Shown: positions 16,540 through 25,262 of the stretch, in pieces
Layout of the letters: the number at the start of each line of letters is the position of its first letter
Position numbering within the stretch: position 1 is the first letter of the stretch
Origin: WRAV01 sp050950205
GTDB taxonomy: Bacteria > Bacillota > Clostridia > Oscillospirales > Ruminococcaceae
Direction of reading: 5' to 3'
NCBI GenBank assembly: GCA_050950205.1
Contig: JBMNHF010000015.1
Location: forward strand, 1 to 64,000
Length of the DNA: 64,000 nucleotides
Position numbers and translations under genes: made by a program
Notes under the pieces: model-generated
What the model was told of the DNA's origin: nothing
Seen by the model: only the letters and a program-made list of their open reading frames with translations
Databases searched by the model: none

Positions 16540-18303
16540 TTAATTCATCTTGCTCCAACGTTCTTTCAAAAACCACGCTGCCATTTTTGGCTTGCGATCC
16601 CGCGTGAAAACGCCCTTCTTATTGCCCTGTACACGCTTGACAGATTCTGCTGTGGCAAAATCGGCAAAGTTCCAAACATGTTCACCGCAAATATAGGATT
16701 TTCTATCCAGCACTTCGCAGTATGCTTTCAGGATATCACGCTGGAATTCTTCCGAGAACATCAGTGGAGTTGAATCGTGTAAACCCGCAACAGCATCCGC
16801 ACCAAATTCGCCGAGCATAATCGGCTTATCCGGATAGCGGGCATGGTAGCGATCCAATTCGTCCGATAAAATCCCCTGTGCCGCCGGAAGATTTCCTTCT
16901 TCGCTGTACCAGCCGTAATAGCGGTTCAGTATGATTACGTCGCACAACGGCGCAACCTCGCACGTTTCCACGGTAGCCTCACTATGGGTGGCAAACGTAA
17001 CAGGGCGACGCTGCGGATCGAGCTTGCGTGCCAAGGAAAACAGCGGCGCAAAGTACTGGCAAGCACCCTTTTCCTCACTTGCGGGCTCGTTTGCAATACT
17101 CCACATAATCACGCAAGGATGGTTCCGGTCACGTTGGATCAGTTCTCTGATAACGTCTTGATGGTGTTGGTGCGTTTGCAGCGTCGTCCATGTGGGAGCC
17201 TCAACATCAATCTTCATGCCCGTTGCCGTAAATGTTGTATGCATACCGACTGCAGGAACTTCGTTGATGACCAAAATCCCCATCCGGTCGCACAGGCGCA
17301 TCATCTCTTCACTGTATGGATAATGGCTGGTGCGGAATGAATTGCTACCCATCCATTGCATTAGCGCCAAGTCCTTGACGTTGTATGCTTCTGATAAGCC
17401 ACGTCCTAAAACAGGGGTATCTTCGTGTTTGCCAAAACCCTTCAAATAAAGGGGTTCGCCGTTTAAGTACAGCTTGCAATCGTGCACTGTGATTTCGCGG
17501 AATCCAAACCACTCACTGTATTCGTCATAGCTGCCGTCTTCACCACTCAACATAATATGTAGCCGATACAACTTGGGGGTTTTAGGCGACCACGGCGTAA
17601 TATTTGAAATTTTGCCTTCGCCCACAGCGCCAGTTCCGGCCCAAATAACCGTTTCATCATCTAAAACCTGCACTTCGAAACGACCGGCGCCAGTTGCCTG
17701 CACCTCATATGTAAACGTCCCATCCGGCATACCATTGACCGAAATGCTGTTCAGATAGGTTTTTGGTACTGCGTAAAGCTGTACGGGACGCATAATTCCA
17801 CTGTAATTAAAGAAATCGAAATTGGGAAAGTTGAGCTTCTGCTTCTCCATTCCGGGGAAAGTACGCTCTTCCAGCGTCCCACATGGTAATGTGCTGTGAT
17901 CGATGATATTGTTTACCAGTACCGTCAGTCGGTTTGCAAAAGGCTGCACCTGTTCGGTCACATCAAAAAAGAAAGGAAGAAAACCGCCTTTATGTCCGCC
18001 AAGCAATTCCCCGTTAAGCCAGACTTCCGCCGTGTGGGTAACGCTGCCAAAGTGTAGCAGCAATTTCCCGCTACATAGATTTTGTGAAACATCAAAAAAC
18101 CGTTCGTAAACGACACTCCCGACGTGATCTCTGATTTCGCGCCCCTCGTAGATGTCGTTATAGGCACTGGGAACCGGCATCGGTTGTCCACCCATTAAAG
18201 GGGTTTTAGGATTGTATCTTTCATGAGAACCAATCAATGCAAAGGACCAGATGCCGTCGAGAGAGACCTTTGTGCGCGTCAGAGTGTTTTCTGGATACAA
18301 CAT
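16540..18303 (-). CDS. uidA: Beta-glucuronidase (glycoside hydrolase family 2)
   Basis: Hydrolyses beta-D-glucuronides to glucuronic acid and an aglycone. The 587-aa protein has the GH2 plan: sugar-binding jelly roll (about 1-180), Ig-like domain (about 180-275) and TIM barrel (275-587). The acid/base is Glu404 in SIANEP and the nucleophile Glu499 in MLGEFGAD, matching E. coli Glu413 and Glu504. The Asn-x-Lys motif that reads the glucuronate carboxylate is present (N561, K563 in GNKKGVFTRDRKPK), so the specificity is for glucuronide and not galactoside. NRYYGWY is also typical. No signal peptide and no large loop 1 insertion are seen, so it probably acts inside the cell on small imported glucuronides. 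Confidence 0.95.
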   Translation of the reverse strand: MLYPENTLTRTKVSLDGIWSFALIGSHERYNPKTPLMGGQPMPVPSAYNDIYEGREIRDHVGSVVYERFFDVSQNLCSGKLLLHFGSVTHTAEVWLNGELLGGHKGGFLPFFFDVTEQVQPFANRLTVLVNNIIDHSTLPCGTLEERTFPGMEKQKLNFPNFDFFNYSGIMRPVQLYAVPKTYLNSISVNGMPDGTFTYEVQATGAGRFEVQVLDDETVIWAGTGAVGEGKISNITPWSPKTPKLYRLHIMLSGEDGSYDEYSEWFGFREITVHDCKLYLNGEPLYLKGFGKHEDTPVLGRGLSEAYNVKDLALMQWMGSNSFRTSHYPYSEEMMRLCDRMGILVINEVPAVGMHTTFTATGMKIDVEAPTWTTLQTHQHHQDVIRELIQRDRNHPCVIMWSIANEPASEEKGACQYFAPLFSLARKLDPQRRPVTFATHSEATVETCEVAPLCDVIILNRYYGWYSEEGNLPAAQGILSDELDRYHARYPDKPIMLGEFGADAVAGLHDSTPLMFSEEFQRDILKAYCEVLDRKSYICGEHVWNFADFATAESVKRVQGNKKGVFTRDRKPKMAAWFLKERWSKMN

Positions 18304-18319
18304 TATTTTCTCTTCCCCT

Positions 18320-19177
18320 TTAATGTATCTTTAAACCGTCATAAGCCACCGTTATGCAGAACCTGGAATGCGCATCAAACCAAGCTTGCATGTCATCGTG
18401 GGTTAAATCATGCTTGTGGTTGATGTGGGTAGCAAAAATTTTTGTATCAAGGCGAATAATCGACTCATCCAACAAAGTATCCAACATCTGCAAAAAAGCA
18501 CTGCAATTTAAGTGGGATGCCGTACTTTTATCGGTGCGGGATCCCCAGGTCGCTTCCAAAACGAGAACGTCCACCTTGCTTCCACTGAGTGCACGTAGCG
18601 TTTCTGCAGGGTAAAAGCCGGTATCGCAAGCATAAATCAGTTTTTGCCCGTTCTTCTCAAACAGGTAGTTGATTGCCGTCTCCTGCTCAGATACCCGATG
18701 TGTCGTGTCCACAGCCATGATCCGGTATCCGCCGGCTTCGAAGGGGGTTTGGGTTTTAACCGGATGCAACCGAACCAATCCCTTATCAAAAGCCGTTACG
18801 GCATCCAAATAGCTGAATTCGCTTCCCAATGTTTCGCGCAGCTTTACCATCTTTTCATACGCCGCTTCGGAAAGAAAAACATCAACAGATTTATTGGGAC
18901 GGGTTTTGGACATGCTCAGCATTCCTGCGTTTGATGCACAAAAATGGTCTTCATGAGTATGGGTGATAAATATATTTTCAAGGCTTGAAAGGTTCAAGCG
19001 CTGCTTCATGCAGGCGGCAACCAGATCAGGACCGCAGTCGATCAAATTCTTCTCATCCAATAAAAACATGCTGCGAAGGCGCATGTTCCTTGTGTGCTGC
19101 CTGGCATCTTCGCAGAGCTTACAAGAGCAGAACGGACCAGGGAGCGCATCCGCTGCAGCAGTTCCAAGAAATTGCAT
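18320..19177 (-). CDS. MBL-fold metallo-hydrolase, PhnP-like
   Basis: A 285-aa metallo-beta-lactamase-fold enzyme. The N-terminal FLGTAAADALPG and the Cys triplet FCSCKLCEDARQ resemble PhnP, the cyclic ribose phosphodiesterase, which uses such Cys to bind an extra zinc. The metal motif is ITHTHEDHFCAS (HxHxDH), with later ligands in YACDTGFY and the terminal ATHINHKH. The start at 19177 has AGGAGG 7 nt upstream; the frame opens further to 19228 without a site. It lies 16 bp before uidA and so is probably co-transcribed. A cyclic phosphodiesterase beside a phosphodiesterase-like hydrolase again hints at a phosphorylated glucuronide; that is inference. Confidence 0.85.
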   Translation of the reverse strand: MQFLGTAAADALPGPFCSCKLCEDARQHTRNMRLRSMFLLDEKNLIDCGPDLVAACMKQRLNLSSLENIFITHTHEDHFCASNAGMLSMSKTRPNKSVDVFLSEAAYEKMVKLRETLGSEFSYLDAVTAFDKGLVRLHPVKTQTPFEAGGYRIMAVDTTHRVSEQETAINYLFEKNGQKLIYACDTGFYPAETLRALSGSKVDVLVLEATWGSRTDKSTASHLNCSAFLQMLDTLLDESIIRLDTKIFATHINHKHDLTHDDMQAWFDAHSRFCITVAYDGLKIH

Positions 19178-19300
19178 ATGGGCTCCTCCTAAACGAATAA
19201 AATCTTCCATCAAACACTTCTGGGGCAAAGCCCGTTTTGAATCCCCGATGATAATACATGATTCTTTATCATGAGTAAAAATCCCGCACCATCAATATAC

Positions 19301-20407
19301 TTATTTGCGCACCGTGATGTTGCGGCGGGTACCTTGATCGAATACGTTGATGTATTCTAAGCTCGGCCGCACATATAAGGGTTGGTCGACAGGTATTTCG
19401 ACATTAACCGGCGTGATGACGCGGATGCTGGTATTCTCCATAAAACAGCGGTACAGATTCTCTTTGCCAAGATGTTCTATGTAGTCTGTCCTGAGCAGAA
19501 ACGCATTTTCTGCGCTCTGCACAAGCTCGAAATTGTGAGGGCGGATCCCCAGAATCACTTGATTTCCCGTCAGTCCAGAAGCATTGATCATCGTTTGGGG
19601 CAATTCGATTATACCTCCGTCCGTTATGCATTGGTAGCTGTTGTCCTTCTTTTCAATGGCACATTCGATAAAGTTCATCGGCGGGTTGCCGATAAAGGAT
19701 GCCACAAAGAGGTTTTCTGGCATGTTATACAATTCATTGGGTTCACCGTACTGTTGGATGGAGCCTTGATCAATGATCGCAATGTGTGAAGCAATCGCCA
19801 TTGCTTCTTCCTGATCATGGGTTACGATGATGGAGGTCAGGTTCAGCTTCTTTTGCAGCTTCTTTATCTCGTCACGAATTTCCAGCTTCAGGCGTGCATC
19901 AAGATTGGACATTGGCTCATCAAGCAGCAGGATATCGGGATTTTTGACCAGAGCACGGCACATGGCGACCCGTTGCTGCTGACCGCCGGAAATCTCCGAA
20001 GGCATGCGTTTTAAAAGCTCTGTGATTTTAACGATTGAGGCAACCTCATGGACGCGCTCCTCAATCTCCTTCTTTTTAAGGGTCTTCATTTGTCTCAACG
20101 GAAAAGCAATATTCTCAAAGATGCTCAGATTCGGGTAAAGAGCATAACTCTGGAACACCATGCCGATGTTGCGATCCTTTGGCATGACGTTGTTCACATA
20201 GCGGCCGTTAAAATAGATGTTACCTTCCGTTGGACGGTAGAGGCCGCAGAGCATCATCAGTGTAGTGCTTTTTCCACAACCGGAGGGCCCAAGCAGTGCA
20301 ACAAAGTCACCTTTTTCAATGGTCAAGTTGATATTGCGCACTGCATATGTCTTCCCACCATCATATGATTTACCTACATTTTCCAAACGGATCATGGGTT
20401 CGCTCAT
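19301..20407 (-). CDS. Sugar ABC transporter ATP-binding protein (MsmX/UgpC/MalK family)
   Basis: The ATPase of a carbohydrate ABC importer, 368 aa. Walker A is GPSGCGKST (about residues 38-46), the ABC signature is SGGQQQRVAMCRAL, Walker B is ILLLDEPMSNLDA, and the H-loop His follows in IVTHDQEEAM. A C-terminal TOBE-type regulatory domain (about 240-368, with ILGIRPHNFEL) identifies the MalK-like class. Its ATG overlaps the stop of the upstream permease by 4 bp (ATGA), so the two are coupled. Many Firmicutes share one MsmX for several importers; here the importer brings its own. Confidence 0.95.
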   Translation of the reverse strand: MSEPMIRLENVGKSYDGGKTYAVRNINLTIEKGDFVALLGPSGCGKSTTLMMLCGLYRPTEGNIYFNGRYVNNVMPKDRNIGMVFQSYALYPNLSIFENIAFPLRQMKTLKKKEIEERVHEVASIVKITELLKRMPSEISGGQQQRVAMCRALVKNPDILLLDEPMSNLDARLKLEIRDEIKKLQKKLNLTSIIVTHDQEEAMAIASHIAIIDQGSIQQYGEPNELYNMPENLFVASFIGNPPMNFIECAIEKKDNSYQCITDGGIIELPQTMINASGLTGNQVILGIRPHNFELVQSAENAFLLRTDYIEHLGKENLYRCFMENTSIRVITPVNVEIPVDQPLYVRPSLEYINVFDQGTRRNITVRK

Positions 20408-21273
20408 TGTTTGGAACCTCCCTGCCTAACTTCTAAGAGTGTTTTTTGTGAGATGATGAATGTGATTATAACCGGAATAATGTAACAGAAGCACGCTGCT
20501 GCCAAAAGACCGGCAGATACTAAGTACTTTCCGTCCTCGTTATCTATCATGGCGCCGATAAAACTTGACATGGTTGCCCCACTACCCCGCATAAACAAGT
20601 TGATTAAAATGTACTCTCCCCACCCACTCAGGAACGAGTTGACCAAAATCACTGCGATACCGGGCTTTGCTGCGGGCACGATGATACGCCGGAACGTCTT
20701 GAATCGGGATGCGCCATCCACAATTGCGGCCCATTCAATATCCCAAGATATATTGTCAAAAAAACCTTTCATTAACCAAACGGCTCCAGGCAGATACATG
20801 GCGATTTTTAAAAGGGCAACGCCAATCAGCTTATTGACAAGGCGCAATCTCGAAAGAAGCAGGATAAAGCTCATCAACAAAGCAACCTGGGGAAACGCAT
20901 CCAGAACAATCAATAATTTCGCCAAAAGTTTTCTGCCCTTAAAATCGGTGCGTGAAAGTGCGTATGCAGCCGGAACGGTAATTAGGATGACGCCCACTGC
21001 CATCAATATTGCAAACGCTAAGCTTCTGATTATCGGCCCCGTTGCAGGGGGTAATATAATTCCTTTTTTAATCTCTGTTTCCAGCGTTAGGAATGACCAG
21101 TTCGCCAGAGTCAATCTCCCATTATCATCTTGAAAAGCTCTTAGAATCAACCAGCCGTAAGGAACCAAAATGATACTTGAGAAAAACAGGATCAGTATGA
21201 CGTACTTCCATGCACCACGGGGACGATCGTCGGGGCGAAGCATCTGTATTTTTTGTTTCTTAACCTTTTGCAT
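20404..21273 (-). CDS. Carbohydrate ABC transporter permease (MalG type)
   Basis: The second inner-membrane subunit of the glucuronide/sugar importer, 289 aa with six membrane helices. The EAA loop that contacts the ATPase reads WAAIVDGASRFKTFRRIIVP (about residues 190-210). The N-terminus is a basic cytoplasmic stretch. Start at 21273 has GGAGG 7 nt upstream; a longer frame to 21324 lies inside the previous gene. It begins 13 bp after the MalF-type permease and overlaps the ATPase gene by 4 bp. Confidence 0.93.
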   Translation of the reverse strand: MQKVKKQKIQMLRPDDRPRGAWKYVILILFFSSIILVPYGWLILRAFQDDNGRLTLANWSFLTLETEIKKGIILPPATGPIIRSLAFAILMAVGVILITVPAAYALSRTDFKGRKLLAKLLIVLDAFPQVALLMSFILLLSRLRLVNKLIGVALLKIAMYLPGAVWLMKGFFDNISWDIEWAAIVDGASRFKTFRRIIVPAAKPGIAVILVNSFLSGWGEYILINLFMRGSGATMSSFIGAMIDNEDGKYLVSAGLLAAACFCYIIPVIITFIISQKTLLEVRQGGSKQ

Positions 21274-21286
21274 GTCTTCTCCTCCC

Positions 21287-22240
21287 TCAGATATCCATAC
21301 GCGGAATTCGCATTTGCTTGTCAACTTTGAACACGCGGAGCATAATCAAACCAAAGGTAACGGACATTGCAACCAGAAATACAGAAAGCGCTGCGCCGTA
21401 ACCGTAAGTTTGATATTTATATGCAGCTTGATAAATATAGTACGCATACGTAGTCGTACTTCCCATCGGCCCGCCGTTGGTCAACAACAAAATCGTCTCA
21501 TAGGTCGTGAAGTTTCCAAGAATGCTCCAAAGTGTTTTCTGAGTGATCGGCCAACTTAAATATGGAAGAACAATGCGGCGGCAAATGTAGAAGCTGGATG
21601 CTCCGTCTACCCTTGCGGACTGAATGATGCTATACGGTATTTGCCGAACCGCAGAGCTGAACAGAATAATCGAGTCTGAAGCGGAGCGAAGGCATATTGC
21701 AAGCATCAGCAGTTCCATAGAAGATTGTGTAAACCAATTAACAGCTGGTAGCCCGAGCGATAGCAAAATTTTATTGACAAGACCATACTCAACCGGCCCA
21801 AACACAAAACGCCAGATGAACATGAACACGATGGTGGGCGTTAAACTTGGAATCAGCCAAACGATACGAAATAGCAGGCCTAAGTTCTCTCTGCGGTAAA
21901 CAATATCCAGATAATAGGTTGTAATCACAACCACAAAGATGGAACCGAGCACAGAAAATACCGTATTGACGCTAACAAACAACAAAGTTCGGAGAATGAT
22001 CTTATCGATTCCCGGATACCCGAAGATTTTTTTATAGTTTGCAATTCCAATAAAGTCCCATTTTAAGGTAACACCCATATCCGTAAAAGACATGGCAATC
22101 ATCAAAACAATTGGAATGCAAACAAATATCAAAGTTAACATAAAAAATGGGGACATCATCATAAACGGAAACAACTGTTTTCGTCTGATGGCCATTGCAT
22201 CCCCACGCATGAAACGGGCGGATTTTATGGATTTATCCAT
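21287..22240 (-). CDS. Carbohydrate ABC transporter permease (MalF/UgpA type)
   Basis: The first permease of the importer, 317 aa with six membrane helices and the EAA loop SARVDGASSFYICRRIVLPY (about residues 210-230). AGGAGG stands 6 nt before the ATG. It follows the solute-binding protein gene with an 84-bp gap that contains a strong hairpin, and precedes the MalG-type permease by 13 bp. Confidence 0.93.
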   Translation of the reverse strand: MDKSIKSARFMRGDAMAIRRKQLFPFMMMSPFFMLTLIFVCIPIVLMIAMSFTDMGVTLKWDFIGIANYKKIFGYPGIDKIILRTLLFVSVNTVFSVLGSIFVVVITTYYLDIVYRRENLGLLFRIVWLIPSLTPTIVFMFIWRFVFGPVEYGLVNKILLSLGLPAVNWFTQSSMELLMLAICLRSASDSIILFSSAVRQIPYSIIQSARVDGASSFYICRRIVLPYLSWPITQKTLWSILGNFTTYETILLLTNGGPMGSTTTYAYYIYQAAYKYQTYGYGAALSVFLVAMSVTFGLIMLRVFKVDKQMRIPRMDI

Positions 22241-22267
22241 AGTGCCTCCTTCTTTTGCTGGTAATAA

Positions 22268-22303
22268 TGTACGGCTCGCAGCAGATTATGCTGCGAGCGT
22301 ACA
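22268..22303 (-). promoter_or_regulatory. Intercistronic hairpin between binding protein and permease genes
   Basis: TGTACGGCTCGCAGCA and TGCTGCGAGCGTACA pair over about 15 bp with one bulge and a 5-nt loop. There is no T-run. Such hairpins often stabilise the upstream binding-protein mRNA or cause partial termination, giving more binding protein than permease. Confidence 0.65.
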
Positions 22304-22324
22304 ATTCTTACTATTTCATCTGAA

Positions 22325-23758
22325 TTAATCTACAATGATGTAGTTCCCTTCCCCAATGTTAAAAATGATCTTTTGAATGGCTTCCCTAGCAATTTCCTCA
22401 ACAGGTTTTGCATTTGGATCATTTGCCTCAACCTCTGCCTGCTGAAGGGCATCATATAGTTCCTGGCTGTCTACGTACTTCATCAGGTTTTCGTCTGGCG
22501 GCAATTTTACAATATACTTGGTCATGTAATCGGTATCGTTCATCCAGCGATCATTCTTATACTCATCGGTTTCCAAGACATCCGGCGTGATTGGAATATG
22601 TGCATGTCTTACGGAAGTGTTGAGTTGAAGCTCTGTATCCAGGACATTGTCCAAGATGCGCCTGCAATATTCAGCAGTTTTCTCATCCTTCTGGGATGCG
22701 GTGGTCAGAGCATAGTAATACGGATTGGAGCCACCAACTGGGGTATCGCCTAAACGGGTAACAGGATTTGGAATGGTAAAGTAGTTTTCGTCCACGTATT
22801 CGCTGGTTACACCGCCTGCGGACATAATGTCTGACTTAGCGGCAACCTGTCCATACCAGCAGAAGGACTTACCATTGGGCCAAACGTCTCCTTCCAATAT
22901 ATCCCAGTTAAAGTCGGTCAGATGATTGTACGGAGTGATACCCAACTGCACGTTTTCGCGCCAAAAAGCGAGGAATTCAGTGACAGCTTTATGGCTGATT
23001 TCTACCTGTCCTTTATCGTTAAAAGGAATCTTGCCACCGTTCCAGCTAAGGAAGGTGTATTCCCAGTCAACACCATGGTTTGGACGGTGGGTGATCCCAT
23101 ATTCGCAAATGCCTGCATCAACGACCTTCTTTGCAAGCTCCTGCAAATCCTTAGTCGTAATCTTGCCAGCACGGGCCTCCTGCTTCCATGCCTCAATCTG
23201 CTCTTCGGTCCAGCCCAGCTTTTGCAGGGCGGGCTTGTAAACAATAACAAAGCGAACTTCTGTGTCCAGAACAACGCCGTAATAGGAGCCATTCATGATG
23301 CCCAGGTCGCGGAATTGCTGAGGAACCTTCTCGCTATAAACTTCATCGTTTACAACATAAGAGCAATCGACGATTACGCCGGCTTTGCTGTACTTGTAAA
23401 CATCACCCGATGTACGCGCTACAAACTCGGGGAGGTTATCTTCCTTTATCCATAGATCGAAGGTCTTAGAAAAATCGTCCACTACCTCGTATTCTACAGA
23501 AACGGTGTCCTTGCTGCCCTCACTCGCAAGCTGCTTATTCAGCATTTCAGCGGCTGCGATGATGTTCTCAGCCCGCCATGCCTCATTGCTGCAACCGATA
23601 CGGAAGCTGTAGTGTTTACCCCCTTCTTCAGTTGCCGTGCCGGTGCTTTCCGGAGCCGGATTGGTTGCGGAGTTTTTAACTGCTGTCCCGCAGCCGCTGG
23701 TAAAAAGCATTACTACACATAAAACAAATGCGAACATAGCCTTGAAAGAAATCTTCAC
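22325..23758 (-). CDS. Extracellular solute-binding lipoprotein of the glucuronide importer
   Basis: A 477-aa binding protein of the sugar ABC type (SBP family 1-like), anchored outside the membrane. The N-terminal signal ends in the lipobox MLFTSGCGTAV (Cys23). The mature part opens with a Ser/Thr/Glu-rich linker, then YSFRIGCSNEAWRAENIIAAAEMLNKQL and other elements of the type. It lies directly upstream of the two permeases, so it should deliver the substrate to them. The 114-bp gap before it holds TTGACA- and TATAAT-like boxes on this strand, so it may have its own promoter. The ligand is inferred to be a glucuronide from the neighbouring enzyme only. Confidence 0.9.
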   Translation of the reverse strand: MKISFKAMFAFVLCVVMLFTSGCGTAVKNSATNPAPESTGTATEEGGKHYSFRIGCSNEAWRAENIIAAAEMLNKQLASEGSKDTVSVEYEVVDDFSKTFDLWIKEDNLPEFVARTSGDVYKYSKAGVIVDCSYVVNDEVYSEKVPQQFRDLGIMNGSYYGVVLDTEVRFVIVYKPALQKLGWTEEQIEAWKQEARAGKITTKDLQELAKKVVDAGICEYGITHRPNHGVDWEYTFLSWNGGKIPFNDKGQVEISHKAVTEFLAFWRENVQLGITPYNHLTDFNWDILEGDVWPNGKSFCWYGQVAAKSDIMSAGGVTSEYVDENYFTIPNPVTRLGDTPVGGSNPYYYALTTASQKDEKTAEYCRRILDNVLDTELQLNTSVRHAHIPITPDVLETDEYKNDRWMNDTDYMTKYIVKLPPDENLMKYVDSQELYDALQQAEVEANDPNAKPVEEIAREAIQKIIFNIGEGNYIIVD

Positions 23759-23872
23759 AATAAATCCCCCTTTTGTTTTTATCTACTGTGCATATATTAT
23801 AAAAAATCCGGGGACGGAATCATATGTTTGTTCATGCTTAATGTTTGTCAAAATATGCTCTTTCAACACAAT

Positions 23873-25216
23873 TCAACTGGCCTGGGTCTTTGCAAGATAC
23901 CAACTGTTGAACAAATTCATGAGGTCGCGTCCACTGGTGATATGGGAAGCTCCGGTGCCACGGGACATAAGCCATTGCTCGCGCATCTCCGCAAACCAGC
24001 TCAACGGCAAAGCACCTGTTGCTAAGCGTGAGAAATATGGATCAATGTAGTTGGTATCGAGGGTGCATTTTTCATACAACCGGCGCAAATCCGGCAAGGA
24101 TACCTCCACCGGGTCGAAGGCTGTGCGCCTATGGGTCCCAATATTCGAAAAGAGCGGATACCACTCAACAGAAAGCGCAGACTCCTCCTCCATCTGCAGC
24201 TCTTTGGATACGCTTTGCAGTTCCACCAAAAAACGCTTGGCAAGCTCCGGGTCCCAACAGTCTGCGGAAATCAAGCCTGTCAGATCGGTATAAATTTTTG
24301 TCTCGGTACAGGAATCGTCTACGGGCAGCTTTGCCAAAGCGACGTGGCGCCCCATGTTCTCAGCACTGCGAATCGCCTCTTGTGCAATTTCCTTGCTTGG
24401 AAAAACAGCCATCGCGCTTCTGCCGTACGCCAACATTTGAATGCCGCTGTATTTGGACAAAATCAAGCAGTCGCTTGGAATACAACCATCCCGATACAAC
24501 TGATTGATGTAGGCCAGATAAGCTTCTGCCCTGTCGGACATTTTGTCAAACTTCACCTGTCCGTCTTCCAAGTAAAACTCGCGCCCCCCCGTGGGAGAAA
24601 GCTCAAACAATTCCAGCAGTACCGAAAAACCCTCCTGTGCAGGGGAACCGTAAACAACCAGCGGCGCCTGATAGTACTTGGAAAGCTTGTCCAATGCATC
24701 CGCCATCGCATCAGCAGTGAATGGAATATGCTCCAGGCCCAGCTGTCTCAACATTTCCGGAACCACCGCAAGGATCGGCTGGATCCTTCCACTGTAGGAA
24801 TCCACAAAAATATACCCGTACTGTTTTCCGCGATATTGACCAAGGGTGGAATCCGATTCCAACAGATTCTTTTCAATCTCCAGCAGGAGCGAACGCTCCG
24901 ACAAAGGTATAATCAACATGGGATCTTCGGTGAGCAAAACGCCTGTAAAGCTGATTTCAGAAACTGTATCCATGCCACCGGCAAGGCCAAAATCAATTAG
25001 CTTGATTTGAACGTCTAATTTTTCTTCAAGCTTGCTCCGTATGCTCTCATCCATCAAGGCGCGAACAGCAGTATAGGGTTTTGAATTCTCTGTGATGTAT
25101 ACGTTCAGTACAGGCACCGGATCATCCTCCTGCACGTTTTCGACCTGAACATGAGTCGTACATCCAACGCTGGAGATGATGAGCAAACCAATCAATAAAA
25201 GGCAAAACCGTTTCAT
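23873..25216 (-). CDS. Solute-binding-protein-like lipoprotein next to YesMN
   Basis: A 447-aa lipoprotein (lipobox ISSVGCTTH, Cys near residue 18) with the character of a family 1 extracellular binding protein: a two-lobe alpha/beta protein with MLAYGRSAMAVFPSKEIAQEA in the middle and an amphipathic C-terminus. It differs from the binding protein at 22325, so the locus has two. Position matters: it starts 46 bp after the histidine kinase gene and lies before the importer genes, as in loci where an extra binding protein works with a YesM kinase as co-sensor. The ATG at 25216 has GGAGG 7 nt upstream; the frame opens to 25324 but without a site. The exact role is inference. Confidence 0.8.
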   Translation of the reverse strand: MKRFCLLLIGLLIISSVGCTTHVQVENVQEDDPVPVLNVYITENSKPYTAVRALMDESIRSKLEEKLDVQIKLIDFGLAGGMDTVSEISFTGVLLTEDPMLIIPLSERSLLLEIEKNLLESDSTLGQYRGKQYGYIFVDSYSGRIQPILAVVPEMLRQLGLEHIPFTADAMADALDKLSKYYQAPLVVYGSPAQEGFSVLLELFELSPTGGREFYLEDGQVKFDKMSDRAEAYLAYINQLYRDGCIPSDCLILSKYSGIQMLAYGRSAMAVFPSKEIAQEAIRSAENMGRHVALAKLPVDDSCTETKIYTDLTGLISADCWDPELAKRFLVELQSVSKELQMEEESALSVEWYPLFSNIGTHRRTAFDPVEVSLPDLRRLYEKCTLDTNYIDPYFSRLATGALPLSWFAEMREQWLMSRGTGASHITSGRDLMNLFNSWYLAKTQAS

Positions 25217-25262
25217 GCATTTTCCTCCCACTCGGGCGTGATTGCGCTTTGGCCCCCTGATT

